Notes: generated by a model from the letters alone, not told the origin. Counted from the stretch's first letter, positions 8,509-18,542 are shown. The stretch is 59,717 nt of DNA from Acidobacteriaceae bacterium (GCA_903970395.1 CAJCIM010000133.1:1-59717), one strand, 5' to 3'. Made by a program: numbers and translations.

Positions 8509-9534
8509 CTAAGCGCTTCCTGTCTTTGCAGCGGCATGCGCACCGCACGAGTTGCGGATAATAAGTTCAACGGGTTTGACCGTACGTATGGGCTTCTCTA
8601 GGTGATTGTCGGAGGAAAGCCTCGCAAAAAGGAGTTCGGCGGCGGTGCGGCCCAGGATATCGACAGGTTGCCGTACGACGGTAATAGCCGGCTTGATGAT
8701 GTCGGCCATATCGAAGTCGTCGAAGCCGACAAGCGCCATGTCTTGAGGGATGTTTACGTTCAGCGTTGAGAGCGAATGCAGGGCGTTTCTGGTTGTCAGA
8801 TTATTCGTGCAAAAGAGCGCCGTGGGCGGCTTGGATCGCGCGATCATCTCCCGGATGGCGACTAACATCTCATCCTCGGAATCGCCAATTTGACAGATGT
8901 CCGGCTTTAGATCGGCGGCGTTCATGGCATTGCAGTAGCCGTCGAACCTCCTCTTCACCGTCCACAGCTGACGGCTGAGTCCTATGCACGTTATGCGTCG
9001 GTGGCGATGCTCGATCAGGTGACGAGTCGCCATCTCCGAGCCTCTCTTGTTCTGCACCAGGACACAATCGAATCCGCCGCTGGGAATTGGCCGATCCAGG
9101 GTGACGATCGGCATCTCCATAAAGTCAGGTGCGCGCAGTTTGGAGCGGTGAGACGTTGGTATGACGATCAGGCCGTCCAAGTGACGTCGAAGCATACGCT
9201 GTGCTTCCGTATGCTCGATGAGCGGATCCTCGTCGGACGTTGTGATCACGGTCGAGTATCCACGCTGCTTGGCGACCAGGCTGATGGCATTGGCGCAGAC
9301 GGCAAAGAACGGATCGTCGAGATTCGGTACGATCACGCCGATTTGATGCGTGCTGCTCATGCGAAGGGACCGGGCGACCTCGTTGGGCAGGTAGCTGAGA
9401 GTGGCAACCGCCTTTAGAACGCGCGCCCGGGCATCATCACTGACCTTGACCGTGCCATTGAGCACTCTGGAAACGGTCATGATACTTACGCCGGCGAGCT
9501 TGGCGACGTCTCTCATCCGAGCGGGACGGTTCAA
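8509..9534 (-). CDS. LacI family transcriptional regulator
   Basis: Sugar-responsive DNA-binding regulator of 341 aa. The helix-turn-helix MRDVAKLAGVSIMTVSRVLNG is at residues 7-27, followed by the hinge helix (NEVARSLRM) and a periplasmic-binding-protein-like effector domain (IGVIVPNLDDPFFA, GLIVIPTS, PQDMALVGFDDFDMADIIKP, PAITVVRQPV). The frame opens with TTG at 9534, preceded by GGAGA at about 7 nt; the ATG at 9516 is the alternative but lies ~25 nt from that site. The gene sits between a GH3 remnant and a VWFA/GH39 remnant, with the intact GH31 gene ~1.3 kb away, so its original targets may be partly lost. GH31 is a plausible remaining target (inference). Confidence 0.93.
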   Translation of the reverse strand: MNRPARMRDVAKLAGVSIMTVSRVLNGTVKVSDDARARVLKAVATLSYLPNEVARSLRMSSTHQIGVIVPNLDDPFFAVCANAISLVAKQRGYSTVITTSDEDPLIEHTEAQRMLRRHLDGLIVIPTSHRSKLRAPDFMEMPIVTLDRPIPSGGFDCVLVQNKRGSEMATRHLIEHRHRRITCIGLSRQLWTVKRRFDGYCNAMNAADLKPDICQIGDSEDEMLVAIREMIARSKPPTALFCTNNLTTRNALHSLSTLNVNIPQDMALVGFDDFDMADIIKPAITVVRQPVDILGRTAAELLFARLSSDNHLEKPIRTVKPVELIIRNSCGAHAAAKTGSA

Positions 9535-9919
9535 GAGATTTCTCCAGTAGAAGTGTCAATTAGCATCGGCAAACTCCGTGCAACGTCGTTCAGCAATAGA
9601 CGAGTATAGCGCAGGGCACATGCCTGTCCTGACGATTCAGTCAGTGTTTACGGCCTCAATAAGAGCGGAGTGCCAAAACTCGAGTTCGATATGCGCTGCA
9701 GGTGCCGGGATGCAGGTCAGCCGTCATTCGAATGTGATATCGTTCACAGTCGAACGGTGGGCCTTCGGGCTTGGCCACCTCCGCGCATCGTTGTCTCGAT
9801 GGATGGGAGAAGACAAGTTAAGAATCTGCGCTTTTAGCGGTGCAGTATTGGATCAGCATACTATCAAAAAATCCCAACCCGAACCTAGGTACTGAGCATC
9901 TCAAAACCGGAGGTCCACC
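9535..9919. other. Upstream region of LacI gene, no gene recognised
   Basis: About 385 bases between the divergent LacI start and the VWFA-like pseudogene. One short plus-strand frame (9578-9895) has no recognisable signature. Promoters for both directions should lie here, but I cannot point to convincing -35/-10 boxes or a LacI palindrome. Confidence 0.4.
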
Positions 9920-10378
9920 TTGCACACACCCACCAGTCTGAAGCTCCTGACATGGCTTCTTGGCGCGATTACCCTCGTAAAAGCCTATGGCCAGCAGAAC
10001 AACGCTTAATTATCCGGTACGAATGCTACCGTTCTGCAGGTGAGTACACAGCTGGTGATCGTCGACGTGGTGGTGCAGAGCAAGAACGGGCATCTGGTCC
10101 ATGGGCTGAAGGAGGAGATGTTTCACCTGACGGAGGACGGCGTTCCGCAAAAGATCAGCACTTCGAGGAACACACCAATCTGCGTCAGCCAAGCAATATG
10201 TCGGCTGTTCCCAAGCTGCCCGCGGGTACCTTTACGGATTATTCTCCCGTGCCTCCCGACGACACTCTGAACATCCTGCTGCTCGATGCGCTCAATACGC
10301 CCACGAAGGATCAAAGCTACGTTCGCAATCGGTTGCAGGAGTATGTGAATCATGCAAATGCTGTCGGCAGAAGAGGGT
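9920..10378 (+). pseudogene. Acidobacterial VWFA-related protein, N-terminal remnant
   Basis: A TTG at 9920 with CGGAGG upstream opens a signal-peptide-like stretch (LKLLTWLLGAITLVKAYGQQ) that hits TAA at 10007-10009. The same frame then resumes with VSTQLVIVDVVVQSKNGHL and GLKEEMFHLTEDGVPQKIS, the characteristic start of the acidobacterial VWFA-related family (VxVVVTDKxGxxVxGLxxxDFxLxEDGxxQ). After about 10160 the reading moves to another frame, where DDTLNILLLDALNTPTKDQ (start of the VWA fold) is seen until a stop at 10380. One nonsense change, one frameshift and loss of the C-terminal two thirds make it a clear pseudogene. Confidence 0.7.
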
Positions 10379-10744
10379 AACATCGCGGCTGTAATCTGGG
10401 ACTTTTTTACAAAGATAATCCCGTCGCATCCCGCGGTGCCGGTGACCATAAAGGCGAAGCACCTCTTGCCCGGCGTCACCTATCAGGTCACGATGCGTCG
10501 AACCGGATTCCACTGCAATGATGCCTACTCCGCTTATCTCGAGATGGGTGCACCTAAGGACCTGACCGTGGCGCAGGTCGATCGCCTGAACTACCTCACC
10601 CGGGATCTTCCTGAGATGCAGAAGATGTTGAAGGCTGGAAAAGACGGCTCTTTGCAGATGACGGTACCGATGAATAGCAACGATATCGTGTTGATCACAA
10701 TCCAGCAAGACGGCGAACAGAAAGCCGTCAGCTCTCTTAATTGA
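10361..10744 (+). pseudogene. GH39-like beta-xylosidase C-terminal remnant
   Basis: An open frame to the stop at 10744 resembles the last ~125 residues of bacterial GH39-type beta-xylosidases: NIAAVIWDF, then a beta-rich region with VTMRRTGFHCNDAYSAYLEMG, a helix after LTVAQVDRLNYLTRDLPEMQ, and an ending like SLQMTVPMNSNDIVLITI. The catalytic barrel is missing. A small internal deletion after WDF is likely compared with family members (from memory). The fragment abuts the VWFA-like remnant with no spacer, so the two were joined by deletion. It ends 74 nt before the GH31 start and suggests that GH31 was once part of a larger hemicellulose locus. Confidence 0.55.
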
Positions 10745-10817
10745 CATTCAAGTCGTCCAGGGCAGTCCAAGATTTATTTTGGTTATAGTAGGTCAAAGAA
10801 ATTTCGAGGGAACGTTT

Positions 10818-13169
10818 ATGGTTGGTCGCGGGTGGTTGGTGAGTGTGGTTTTGGCGGGATCCACGTCTTTGGCTTGCGCTCAGCAGTGGGAGTTGCCGCG
10901 AGGGAAGGCGACTGTGGTGATCGAGGCCTACGCCCCGAACATCGTGCGCGTAAGCATGAGTCTCGACGAGGCCCGGGCGATGTCCGCGCCTGGATACGGT
11001 TTTCTTGCGAAACCGGATGAAGCGGGATGGTCAAGGGCCACCGACGAAGGCGGCGATACGCTGGCTTCATCGCGGATGGTGGTAAAGGTTCAAGCGCAGT
11101 CCAAGCCTTATACAGGGCCGCTGCCGGACACGGCGAAGTTCTTCAACGGCTATACACCGTATGTGGGGCTGTCGATCAAGACACCTCAGGGCGATACGCT
11201 GCTGGACATGCACGGGTGGGAGATGTCCGTACCGAACCACAAGGACGGCAATGCCGGCGTACTGTATGAGCGGCGGGACACAGACGATCCTTATTACGAG
11301 GTGGGCGCCTCGTTTGCTGCGCCGAAGGACGAGCACTACTACGGCCTGGGACAGAACCAGGAGGGCTACTTCGACCGGCGCGGACATGTGGTGCGGTGTG
11401 CGCATGACTACAACGCTCCCGGAGGCCAGAGCGTTTGCGTTCCGTTCGTGGTAACGAACAAGGGTTATGGGATTGTGTGGGACAATCCTGCGCGGACGAC
11501 GGTGTCGTTTGCGATTGGCGACACGACGACATGGAAGAGCGATGTCGGACAGCGAGTTTCGTTCTTCGTCATTGCAGGCAAGACATACGACGAGATCTAT
11601 GAGGGATACCGCAAACTGACGGGCGATGTGGCTATGCTGCCGAAGTCGGCGTACGGATACATCCAATGCAAGCAGAGGTACTCAAGCCAGGCGGAGATCA
11701 TGGGCGTGGCGAAGGGCTACCGCGATAGGCACCTGCCAATCGACGACCTGGTGATTGACTGGTTCACCTACACCAAGATGGGCCAGATGGATATGGACCC
11801 AGAGAAGTGGCCCGATCCGGTTGCGATGCTACAGCAGTTGCACACGATGAACTATCACGTGATGATCAGCGTTTGGCCGCGATTTGTGAAAGACAGCCGC
11901 TACTATCCAATGCTGGCGAAAAACGGTTGGTTTGAGCACCTGAAGGATGGAACGCCAACCAACGGTGAGCCGTACGACCATGCCGGTTCGGACATCGATA
12001 CGACGAACCCGGACGCCGCGAAGTGGTACTGGCAGACGATCAACGAGAACTATGTGAAGAAGGGCTTCGATGCTTTCTGGGCGGACGAAACAGAGCCGGA
12101 CCTCTCGCCGAACGACAGCTACTTCCATATCGGACCGGGAACGGAGTTCTTCAACACATACCCCCTGTTTCATACGAAGGCGTTCTATCAGGGGATGCGG
12201 AAAGACATGCCGGAGCGGGCATTAATTCTGGCGAGGGACGCTTATCTCGGGGCGCAGCACAATGGAGCGATCTTCTGGTCGTCGGATATTAGCCCAAACT
12301 GGGACGTGCTGAAGCGGCAGGTGCCCACGGGGATCAACTTTGTGGCGTCGGGTATGCCGTACTGGAGCACCGACATTGGGGGATGGCAGGACCTGCCATA
12401 CTCGCACAAACCGGAGCGGCCAGTATTGATTGATCCAAGCGATGCGCGTGACGAAGTCCATCAGTACGATGACTATCCTGAACTATATGTCCGGTGGTTT
12501 GAGTATGGTGCGTTCCAGCCGAACTTCCGGACGCATGGGACGCGCCCGCAGAATGAGGTCTGGAGCTATGGCAAACAGGCCGAGCCTATTTTGGAGAAGT
12601 ATCTGCGCTTGCGGTATGAGCTGATGCCCTATATCTACTCGCTGGGCCATGGTGTCAACCAGACCGGTGCGCCGTTCATGCGGGGGTTGTTCATGGACTT
12701 CAAGGACGATCCGCAGGTGGCGAACATTGGAGATGAGTACATGTTCGGCCCGGCATTCCTGGTTGCTCCGGTAACGGACCAGGGGATGACGTCGCGGAAG
12801 GTGTATCTACCTGCGGGAACGGACTGGTACAACTTCTGGACAAACGAGCGACTGAATGGTGGCCAAACGATAACGGCAGATGCACCGATCGATCGCATAC
12901 CTTTGTTTGTGCGGGCAGGGTCGATTGTCCCACTTGGAACCGTGGTTGAGAGCACGAACGAAGTGCAGAAGATCGCGAAGCTCAAGGTGTATCCCGGAGC
13001 GAACGGGGCATTCAATCTCTATACGGATGATGGAAAGACGTATGCGTATGAGAAAGGTGAATTCCAGGTGTCTCATCTGCACTGGGATGATGCGGAACAC
13101 AAGCTGACACATACCGGTGCGGGCATTGGATTTGCCGGAAGCGAATCGGTTGAGGTGGTGACGCCGTAA
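10818..13169 (+). CDS. Exported glycoside hydrolase family 31 enzyme (alpha-glucosidase/alpha-xylosidase type)
   Basis: Retaining alpha-glycosidase, 783 aa from ATG 10818 (GAGGGAA 5-10 nt upstream; an in-frame TTG at 10779 is less likely). A Sec signal peptide ends at about ACA-QQ, residue 22. A beta-sandwich of GH31 N-domain type (YYGLGQNQEGYFDRRG) precedes the (beta/alpha)8 barrel from about residue 280. The catalytic nucleophile is probably Asp423 in FWADETEP, and the acid/base candidate is Asp490 in FWSSDISPNW. GH31-type C-terminal beta domains follow, including a DUF5110-like end (YPGANGAFNLYTDDG). FWADETEP is more like xylosidase and transferase branches than classical maltases, so alpha-xylosidase (xyloglucan) is plausible but not proven. 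Confidence 0.93.
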   Translation: MVGRGWLVSVVLAGSTSLACAQQWELPRGKATVVIEAYAPNIVRVSMSLDEARAMSAPGYGFLAKPDEAGWSRATDEGGDTLASSRMVVKVQAQSKPYTGPLPDTAKFFNGYTPYVGLSIKTPQGDTLLDMHGWEMSVPNHKDGNAGVLYERRDTDDPYYEVGASFAAPKDEHYYGLGQNQEGYFDRRGHVVRCAHDYNAPGGQSVCVPFVVTNKGYGIVWDNPARTTVSFAIGDTTTWKSDVGQRVSFFVIAGKTYDEIYEGYRKLTGDVAMLPKSAYGYIQCKQRYSSQAEIMGVAKGYRDRHLPIDDLVIDWFTYTKMGQMDMDPEKWPDPVAMLQQLHTMNYHVMISVWPRFVKDSRYYPMLAKNGWFEHLKDGTPTNGEPYDHAGSDIDTTNPDAAKWYWQTINENYVKKGFDAFWADETEPDLSPNDSYFHIGPGTEFFNTYPLFHTKAFYQGMRKDMPERALILARDAYLGAQHNGAIFWSSDISPNWDVLKRQVPTGINFVASGMPYWSTDIGGWQDLPYSHKPERPVLIDPSDARDEVHQYDDYPELYVRWFEYGAFQPNFRTHGTRPQNEVWSYGKQAEPILEKYLRLRYELMPYIYSLGHGVNQTGAPFMRGLFMDFKDDPQVANIGDEYMFGPAFLVAPVTDQGMTSRKVYLPAGTDWYNFWTNERLNGGQTITADAPIDRIPLFVRAGSIVPLGTVVESTNEVQKIAKLKVYPGANGAFNLYTDDGKTYAYEKGEFQVSHLHWDDAEHKLTHTGAGIGFAGSESVEVVTP

Positions 13170-13320
13170 GAGGGCATTTTGTCCTGAAAGCTCTGGGCCG
13201 TGTGGTTACACAGACGGCTACCGGCCCTTCGACTGCGCGCTGCGATAGGACTTCGAAGCCTCTCGCAAGCCGCTAGTTTCCCGGAAATTTTCGCAAGCTA
13301 AAACGCGGGTCAAGGTTAGA

Positions 13321-14775
13321 CTAGGACAACCCCTCGTGCAAATGGATGGCGACAACACGCGCGGGCCCGGACCCTTCGCCCAACACATCGCTTTCGATCA
13401 ACATTTCGAAGTGGGGCAAAGATCCATCGGGCCGACGGATTGTCTTCAGAATTGGCAGTAGCTTCGTGTCATCAATGGCAAGGTCAATCGCCGCTTCGGT
13501 TCCAACCATCGATAGTCCTTCCAGAATCAATGCATTCCCCGTACCTCTGAGGTTCGGTAGAAACGCGATCACTCCGTACACCTTTGCCTTCGTCTCCGGC
13601 GTGTAGGAGTTATAGTCCATGCGTTCACCCATGTGAGGGTGTCGATTGAGAAAGGCGGAGTGCTTTTCGGCACCTTCGAGGCTGAAGACGAAGTCCATGT
13701 GGTTTTCGAAAAGATCTAGCCATGGGACAGCCTCCTGCGCACCGATGATGATGAGATTACTCGAATAGAAATCTTCGGCATGCATATCCCGGCTGTAATT
13801 CACGAGCGTGCGTTCCGGAACCGCCTCCGGCAAACGTAGCAGATGGGCAAGCGTCATCGCATCCGCCATGGACGTATAACGGCGATGAAGGAGAAAGTCC
13901 GCGAGCTTCGGGTCAACGGGTTGATGGTCCCATTCCAGGTATGGCACTTGCTGGGTGTAATCGTTATTCAGGTAATCGTGAAGACTGACGTGCGTTCGGG
14001 CGACGGCATGAAACAGGACCAAGCCGGAGTCGCCAAGGACGATCCGCGTCGGCTGATCCCCGGTGAAGAGCCGTCCCCACAAAAGGTGCCGCCTTTCGGC
14101 TCGAAAGTGAGTACGCAGATGCAATCCAAATGCAGCGGCCAGACCGATGAAAAGCATGGCCAGAAATCCCGACGACACCCGGTAGCGCCAGAGCACCGAA
14201 CGATGGCGTTTGGCAGGCACCGTCATGAAGGGCTCTTCGGTGCGGACTTCTGCCCCGATGACAGGAACCACATGCGCAGGGTCAGAGGTAAGACCGAAAC
14301 TAAGGTTGGGAGTACGTCCAGCGATCGCAGGCACAGCATCCGCTAATGATGCTCCTGGAACATCTCCGGGCAGCACGGGTGCTAAGCGTTCCGGGGCAGA
14401 CATAAAAACCGGCATGTAGCTACCGCGAGGCACGATGAGATGAACCGGCTCGTCGCGGCCGGCGCGCTGAAAGTATTGCTCCAGACGCTTGCGTAGACGG
14501 AGCGCATGGGAGCGCACGATAGTATCCGCGGCGGAGTCGAAGTCCGGTTCCCGCCCGAATACCTCAACACCTATGTGCTGCTCATTAAGATTTTGGCCGC
14601 TGCCCTGAAGCGACACCGTGCAGATGTACAAAAGAAATTTGGAGAGCTGAGGGGATCGTACGAAGTCGGGTGATGCAAGTATTCGTTGCACGAGTTCGAC
14701 GCGGGAATCTTTATTCCGTTCTGTCTCACCTGCTGAGGCGTTACTCGGGATGTCTACAGACGCTCCATCTGCCAT
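13321..14775 (-). CDS. Membrane-anchored putative regulator with conserved N-terminal domain, function unknown
   Basis: Protein of 484 aa. Residues ~25-123 match a domain I know from the N-terminus of various predicted regulators and TPR/cyclase-like proteins: an RILASPDFVRSPQLSKFLLY helix, EQHIGVEVFGREPDFDSA, IVRSHALRLRKRLEQYF and a terminal IVPRGSYMPVF strand. It looks winged-helix-like and may bind DNA, but this is inference. A single TM segment lies at about 200-220 (SSGFLAMLFIGLAAAFGLHL) with Arg/His-rich flanks. The ~260-residue C-terminal domain is not recognised. It is divergent from the TonB-dependent receptor at 15058 and convergent with GH31. The position suggests one-component control of the receptor by an external signal. 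Confidence 0.75.
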   Translation of the reverse strand: MADGASVDIPSNASAGETERNKDSRVELVQRILASPDFVRSPQLSKFLLYICTVSLQGSGQNLNEQHIGVEVFGREPDFDSAADTIVRSHALRLRKRLEQYFQRAGRDEPVHLIVPRGSYMPVFMSAPERLAPVLPGDVPGASLADAVPAIAGRTPNLSFGLTSDPAHVVPVIGAEVRTEEPFMTVPAKRHRSVLWRYRVSSGFLAMLFIGLAAAFGLHLRTHFRAERRHLLWGRLFTGDQPTRIVLGDSGLVLFHAVARTHVSLHDYLNNDYTQQVPYLEWDHQPVDPKLADFLLHRRYTSMADAMTLAHLLRLPEAVPERTLVNYSRDMHAEDFYSSNLIIIGAQEAVPWLDLFENHMDFVFSLEGAEKHSAFLNRHPHMGERMDYNSYTPETKAKVYGVIAFLPNLRGTGNALILEGLSMVGTEAAIDLAIDDTKLLPILKTIRRPDGSLPHFEMLIESDVLGEGSGPARVVAIHLHEGLS

Positions 14776-15057
14776 GGGATTTTCTAATGCTCATCACCAA
14801 ACTAATGCCTGCATTGTTACAAAGTTGTAAATCACCTGCATTTCACCTCAGTCATTGTTGCGTTGACACCTACCTTTTATCTCCGCTGAATTCCTAGCGC
14901 AGCCAATACGCTGACAAGAATCTCCGAGAAATCACTGAACTTCTCCTGTGTACATCGTCTACTTTCGGCACAGTGATCGACGGGCATCTCTCCGGTCCGT
15001 CTCCGACCGAACTTGAAACCAGTGAATGTGCATGCCTTTGGCTAATGGAGGTTCTTG

Positions 15058-18000
15058 ATGAAGACGAAGAGCGAGATTCCCGGTTGGTTTAGATACCAGC
15101 TTGTCCTATGCTTATTAATGGTGCTCTGCCGCGCCGGATTTGCCCAGGACACTGGGGCCAGCCTGCTTGGTGTTGTCCGCGATAGCGGCGGTGCGACCAT
15201 TAGCAGCGCGACCGTTGCAGCGACAAACAGCGCAACCGATGCTCGGACGGTCGTGACGACCAACCAGAAGGGCGAGTACTTACTCCTGAACCTTCCTCCC
15301 GGCACGTACTCTCTGGAAGTAAAAGCGATCGGCTTTGAAAGCTATACCCAAACCGGCATCGTTCTTGAGTTGGACCAGCACGCCAGCCAGGAGGTTCGGC
15401 TAGGCGTCGGTCCGGTGCAGCAAAGCATCACCGTTGACGCGAACGTCTCCGGTTTGGATACCGTCTCTTCGCAGGTAAGCGACGAAGTCAACGGCAAACA
15501 ATTACGGGATCTGCCTCTGAATACTCGCAATCCCTACGCCTTACTCGAACTCATCCCCAGTTACTCAGGTACAACGGGCGATGACTACAACTCCAATAGT
15601 TTCTCGATCAGTGGCGGACGCCAAGGCTACCACGACACCCTCGTTGACGGAACGCCGGCCGGCTTCCCGACTGTCAACGGCAACGCTGGCATCGGCGTCT
15701 TCCCATCAATCGATGCCATCGGAGAATTCCACGTCCTCGCGCAAAACTTCCCGGCAGAATATGGTCGTACGTTGGACGGTATCATCAACGTCGTCTTCAA
15801 GTCCGGCGAGAACCTCTTCCACGGCAGTGCGTTCGAGTTTATTCGGAACTCGGCGCTCGATTCGAATACCTATTTCGCGAACCAGCACCATCAGCCACTG
15901 CCTTTGTTCCATCGCAACCAGTTTGGCGGCGAGTTGAGCGGCCCGATCTTCAAGAACCGCACCTTCTTCATGGTATCCACCGAGTTGTTGCGTTCAAACC
16001 AGTCAACCGAAATCACTGATACGGTCCCCACGGATGCGGAGCGCACAGGCGATTTCTCCCAGAGCGGGCAGACGATCTACAACCCTTTCACAACACAGTG
16101 CGCCGTTGCCGCTCAGAGCCCCTGTCAGAAATACGTTCGGACTCCCTTCCAAGGTAATGTCATTACCAACGACCAGTTGGCACCGTATGGTGCGCACATC
16201 AGTCAGGTCGCGCTCAATGCTCTGAAGTATTACCCGGAACCAAACGTACCCGGCGCGACAGTCAACAACTTTTATGCCACAGGCGGCAGCCCGACGGCGA
16301 CCACTGCCTGGGATGTGCGTGCCGATCACACTATTGACGATAAGCAGAAGCTCTTCGTTCGTTACTCGAACCGCGTCTTTCAATCAAACCCAGACCCCCT
16401 CTGGCCGAAGCAGGACGCCGTAGCCGAAGGTTTGATCGACGGCGATGATTACTCGCGCGGCATCACTGCTGCGTACACCCTCTTGCCCAAACCGAATATG
16501 ATATTCGACACGCGCTTGGGATTCGCACGTACGCTCTTCTTGTACCAAAACACGAGCCTCGGATTCAATGAAAATACGCAGCTGGGTCTTCCGGCGGACA
16601 TCAACCAATTCAGTGGCACGCCGCTCTTCCCGGTTCTGTCGCCGCAAGCCTATACGGGCCTCGGCAACAACGGGTATCGACACAATGCCTTCATGACTTA
16701 TAGTTTGCTCTCGTCTCTCACTTGGACTCACGGACAGCACACGTTCAAGTTTGGTTTCGATGGTCGCATGCTGCGCGTCAACGACCGTGAGACTGCCGAC
16801 AGTTCTGGCAACTTCAGCTTTGGCACCAACTGGACCCAAGAGCCAAACGTAGCCTCGGCTGTTACTGGAAACGGCATCGCCACCCTGCTGCTCGGCGTTG
16901 GTACGGGCGACATGATTCAGGACTACAAGAACGTCGCCACCCAGAGCTTCTACTACGCGGGGTATGCACAGGATGACTGGCATCTGCTCTCGCATCTCAC
17001 TTTGAACCTGGGTCTCCGTTATGACATCGATATTCCCCGCACCGAACGCTACAACCGCATGAACTACTTCAACCCAACGATCGCCTCGCCACTTGCATCG
17101 GTCGTACCTGGACTCGAAGGCGGATTGGTCTTCGTAGGCGTGGATGGTAACAGCCGCCATCAATATCACATTGATGCCAATAACTTCGCACCCCGCTTCG
17201 GTTTCGCGTACCAGGCTGCGAAGAACCTCGTTGTGCATGGCGGGGCGGCCATCGTGTATGGTCCATCGGCGCAAGCTGCTGCAGGAACCGTGGGGCCCTA
17301 TGGCTGGCGTGTTCAGAACAACTGGATTGCTTCAGAGAACAACGATGGTATTCACCCAAATATCTCCAGCCTACTGGATAGTCCATTTCCGCAAGGCTTC
17401 ACGAATCCTCCAGGTGCGGCGGATGGCTTGTTGACAGGCGTAGGCGGCCAGATCGAGGGCGTGCTGCAAAATACTCCTACGCCGTACGTTGAGCAGTACA
17501 CTCTCGACGTCCAGCAGCAATTTCGAGGGAATACAACCCTTGATATTGCCTATGTCGGCGACCGGGGACGCAAGCAACAACAGAGTCGCGAAGGCGGTAT
17601 CGATTTCGACCAGGTACCGGCCGATGAAATCCTCGCCGAGGGCGCGAACCTTGAGACCGCAGTAGCAAATCCCTACTTCGGTAAGATCACTACAGGCGGC
17701 GCCATCAATGGGGCCACGACAACAGTAGCGCAACTGCTCAAGCGGTACTCGCAGTACACCAGCACGCTGCCGCTGTTCCTCGCGGGCGGCAGCAACCAGT
17801 ATGATGCTTTACAGGTGCGCGTCAGCAAGCGCTTCTCACAAGGACTTCAGCTTGAGGGCTCTTATGTCTGGGGCAAGAACTTCGACAACGGAACCAACCA
17901 TCAGGATAGCTTCGACCCATTGAAGGACTATGCCGTTACGCCGTATGACGTTAGGCAACGCTTCATTGCCAGCTACATCTACGATCTTCCCTTCGGACGT

Positions 18001-18504
18001 GGGCGTCGCTTCGGCAGTCATGTCAATGGCGCAGAGAATGCGATCCTTGGTGGATGGCAGATCAATGGCATCACCACACTGCAGGGTGGCAACCCGCTGC
18101 AGATCAGCGCAAGCAATAACCTGTCGAGTTTCAACGTGCAGACGCTTTACGCCAATACCACTGGCCAGAATGCCACGCTACACGGCAATATTCATAACCG
18201 GCTGAACGCATACTTCAACAAGGCGGTCTTCAGTCAGCCGCTGCCCTATCATCTGGGCAATGGGCCGGCCTACTACGATAACCTGCGCGGGCCCGGCCTT
18301 GCCAGCACAGATCTCTCTTTGTTCAAAGAGTTCCACGCAGTTGAAAGGCTAAACGTGCAGTTCCGCGCCGAAGCCTTCAACGCCTTCAACCATGTACAGT
18401 TCGGCAATCCCGATACGACCGTGACCGACCAGGCGTTCGGCACAATCACGTCGCAGAATAACTTGCCACGGCAGATTCAGGTCGGCCTCAAACTCCTCTT
18501 CTAG
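15058..18504 (+). CDS. TonB-dependent receptor with N-terminal carboxypeptidase-regulatory-like domain
   Basis: Outer-membrane receptor of 1148 aa. ATG 15058 has GGAGG 7 nt upstream and is preferred over the adjacent TTG. Signal peptide ends near CRAGFA-QD. Residues ~30-115 form the carboxypeptidase-regulatory-like beta-sandwich (LLGVVRDSGGATISSATV, YLLLNLPPGTYSLEV). A plug domain follows (LRDLPLNTRNPYALLELIP; EFHVLAQNFPAEYGRTLDG; INVVFKSGENLFHGSAFEF). A long beta-barrel ends in the strand QIQVGLKLLF, with C-terminal Phe as expected for BAM recognition. The type is expanded in Acidobacteriota and is thought to import oligosaccharides or other large ligands with TonB. A terminator follows at 18520-18542. 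The substrate is unknown. Confidence 0.93.
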   Translation: MKTKSEIPGWFRYQLVLCLLMVLCRAGFAQDTGASLLGVVRDSGGATISSATVAATNSATDARTVVTTNQKGEYLLLNLPPGTYSLEVKAIGFESYTQTGIVLELDQHASQEVRLGVGPVQQSITVDANVSGLDTVSSQVSDEVNGKQLRDLPLNTRNPYALLELIPSYSGTTGDDYNSNSFSISGGRQGYHDTLVDGTPAGFPTVNGNAGIGVFPSIDAIGEFHVLAQNFPAEYGRTLDGIINVVFKSGENLFHGSAFEFIRNSALDSNTYFANQHHQPLPLFHRNQFGGELSGPIFKNRTFFMVSTELLRSNQSTEITDTVPTDAERTGDFSQSGQTIYNPFTTQCAVAAQSPCQKYVRTPFQGNVITNDQLAPYGAHISQVALNALKYYPEPNVPGATVNNFYATGGSPTATTAWDVRADHTIDDKQKLFVRYSNRVFQSNPDPLWPKQDAVAEGLIDGDDYSRGITAAYTLLPKPNMIFDTRLGFARTLFLYQNTSLGFNENTQLGLPADINQFSGTPLFPVLSPQAYTGLGNNGYRHNAFMTYSLLSSLTWTHGQHTFKFGFDGRMLRVNDRETADSSGNFSFGTNWTQEPNVASAVTGNGIATLLLGVGTGDMIQDYKNVATQSFYYAGYAQDDWHLLSHLTLNLGLRYDIDIPRTERYNRMNYFNPTIASPLASVVPGLEGGLVFVGVDGNSRHQYHIDANNFAPRFGFAYQAAKNLVVHGGAAIVYGPSAQAAAGTVGPYGWRVQNNWIASENNDGIHPNISSLLDSPFPQGFTNPPGAADGLLTGVGGQIEGVLQNTPTPYVEQYTLDVQQQFRGNTTLDIAYVGDRGRKQQQSREGGIDFDQVPADEILAEGANLETAVANPYFGKITTGGAINGATTTVAQLLKRYSQYTSTLPLFLAGGSNQYDALQVRVSKRFSQGLQLEGSYVWGKNFDNGTNHQDSFDPLKDYAVTPYDVRQRFIASYIYDLPFGRGRRFGSHVNGAENAILGGWQINGITTLQGGNPLQISASNNLSSFNVQTLYANTTGQNATLHGNIHNRLNAYFNKAVFSQPLPYHLGNGPAYYDNLRGPGLASTDLSLFKEFHAVERLNVQFRAEAFNAFNHVQFGNPDTTVTDQAFGTITSQNNLPRQIQVGLKLLF

Positions 18505-18519
18505 CCCTTGCAACCCGGA

Positions 18520-18542
18520 AGGGGCTGCACCCAGCAGCCCCT
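18520..18542 (+). terminator. Intrinsic terminator after TonB-dependent receptor
   Basis: AGGGGCTGC (18520-18528) and GCAGCCCCT (18534-18542) form a perfect 9-bp GC-rich stem with a 5-nt loop, followed by a T-rich CTTCCTTT. It begins 16 nt after the receptor stop and separates it from the phosphodiesterase gene. Confidence 0.75.

Noticed and set aside
16384-17274. 296-aa minus-strand frame inside the TonB-dependent receptor
   Set aside because: Antisense shadow without ribosome site or family match.
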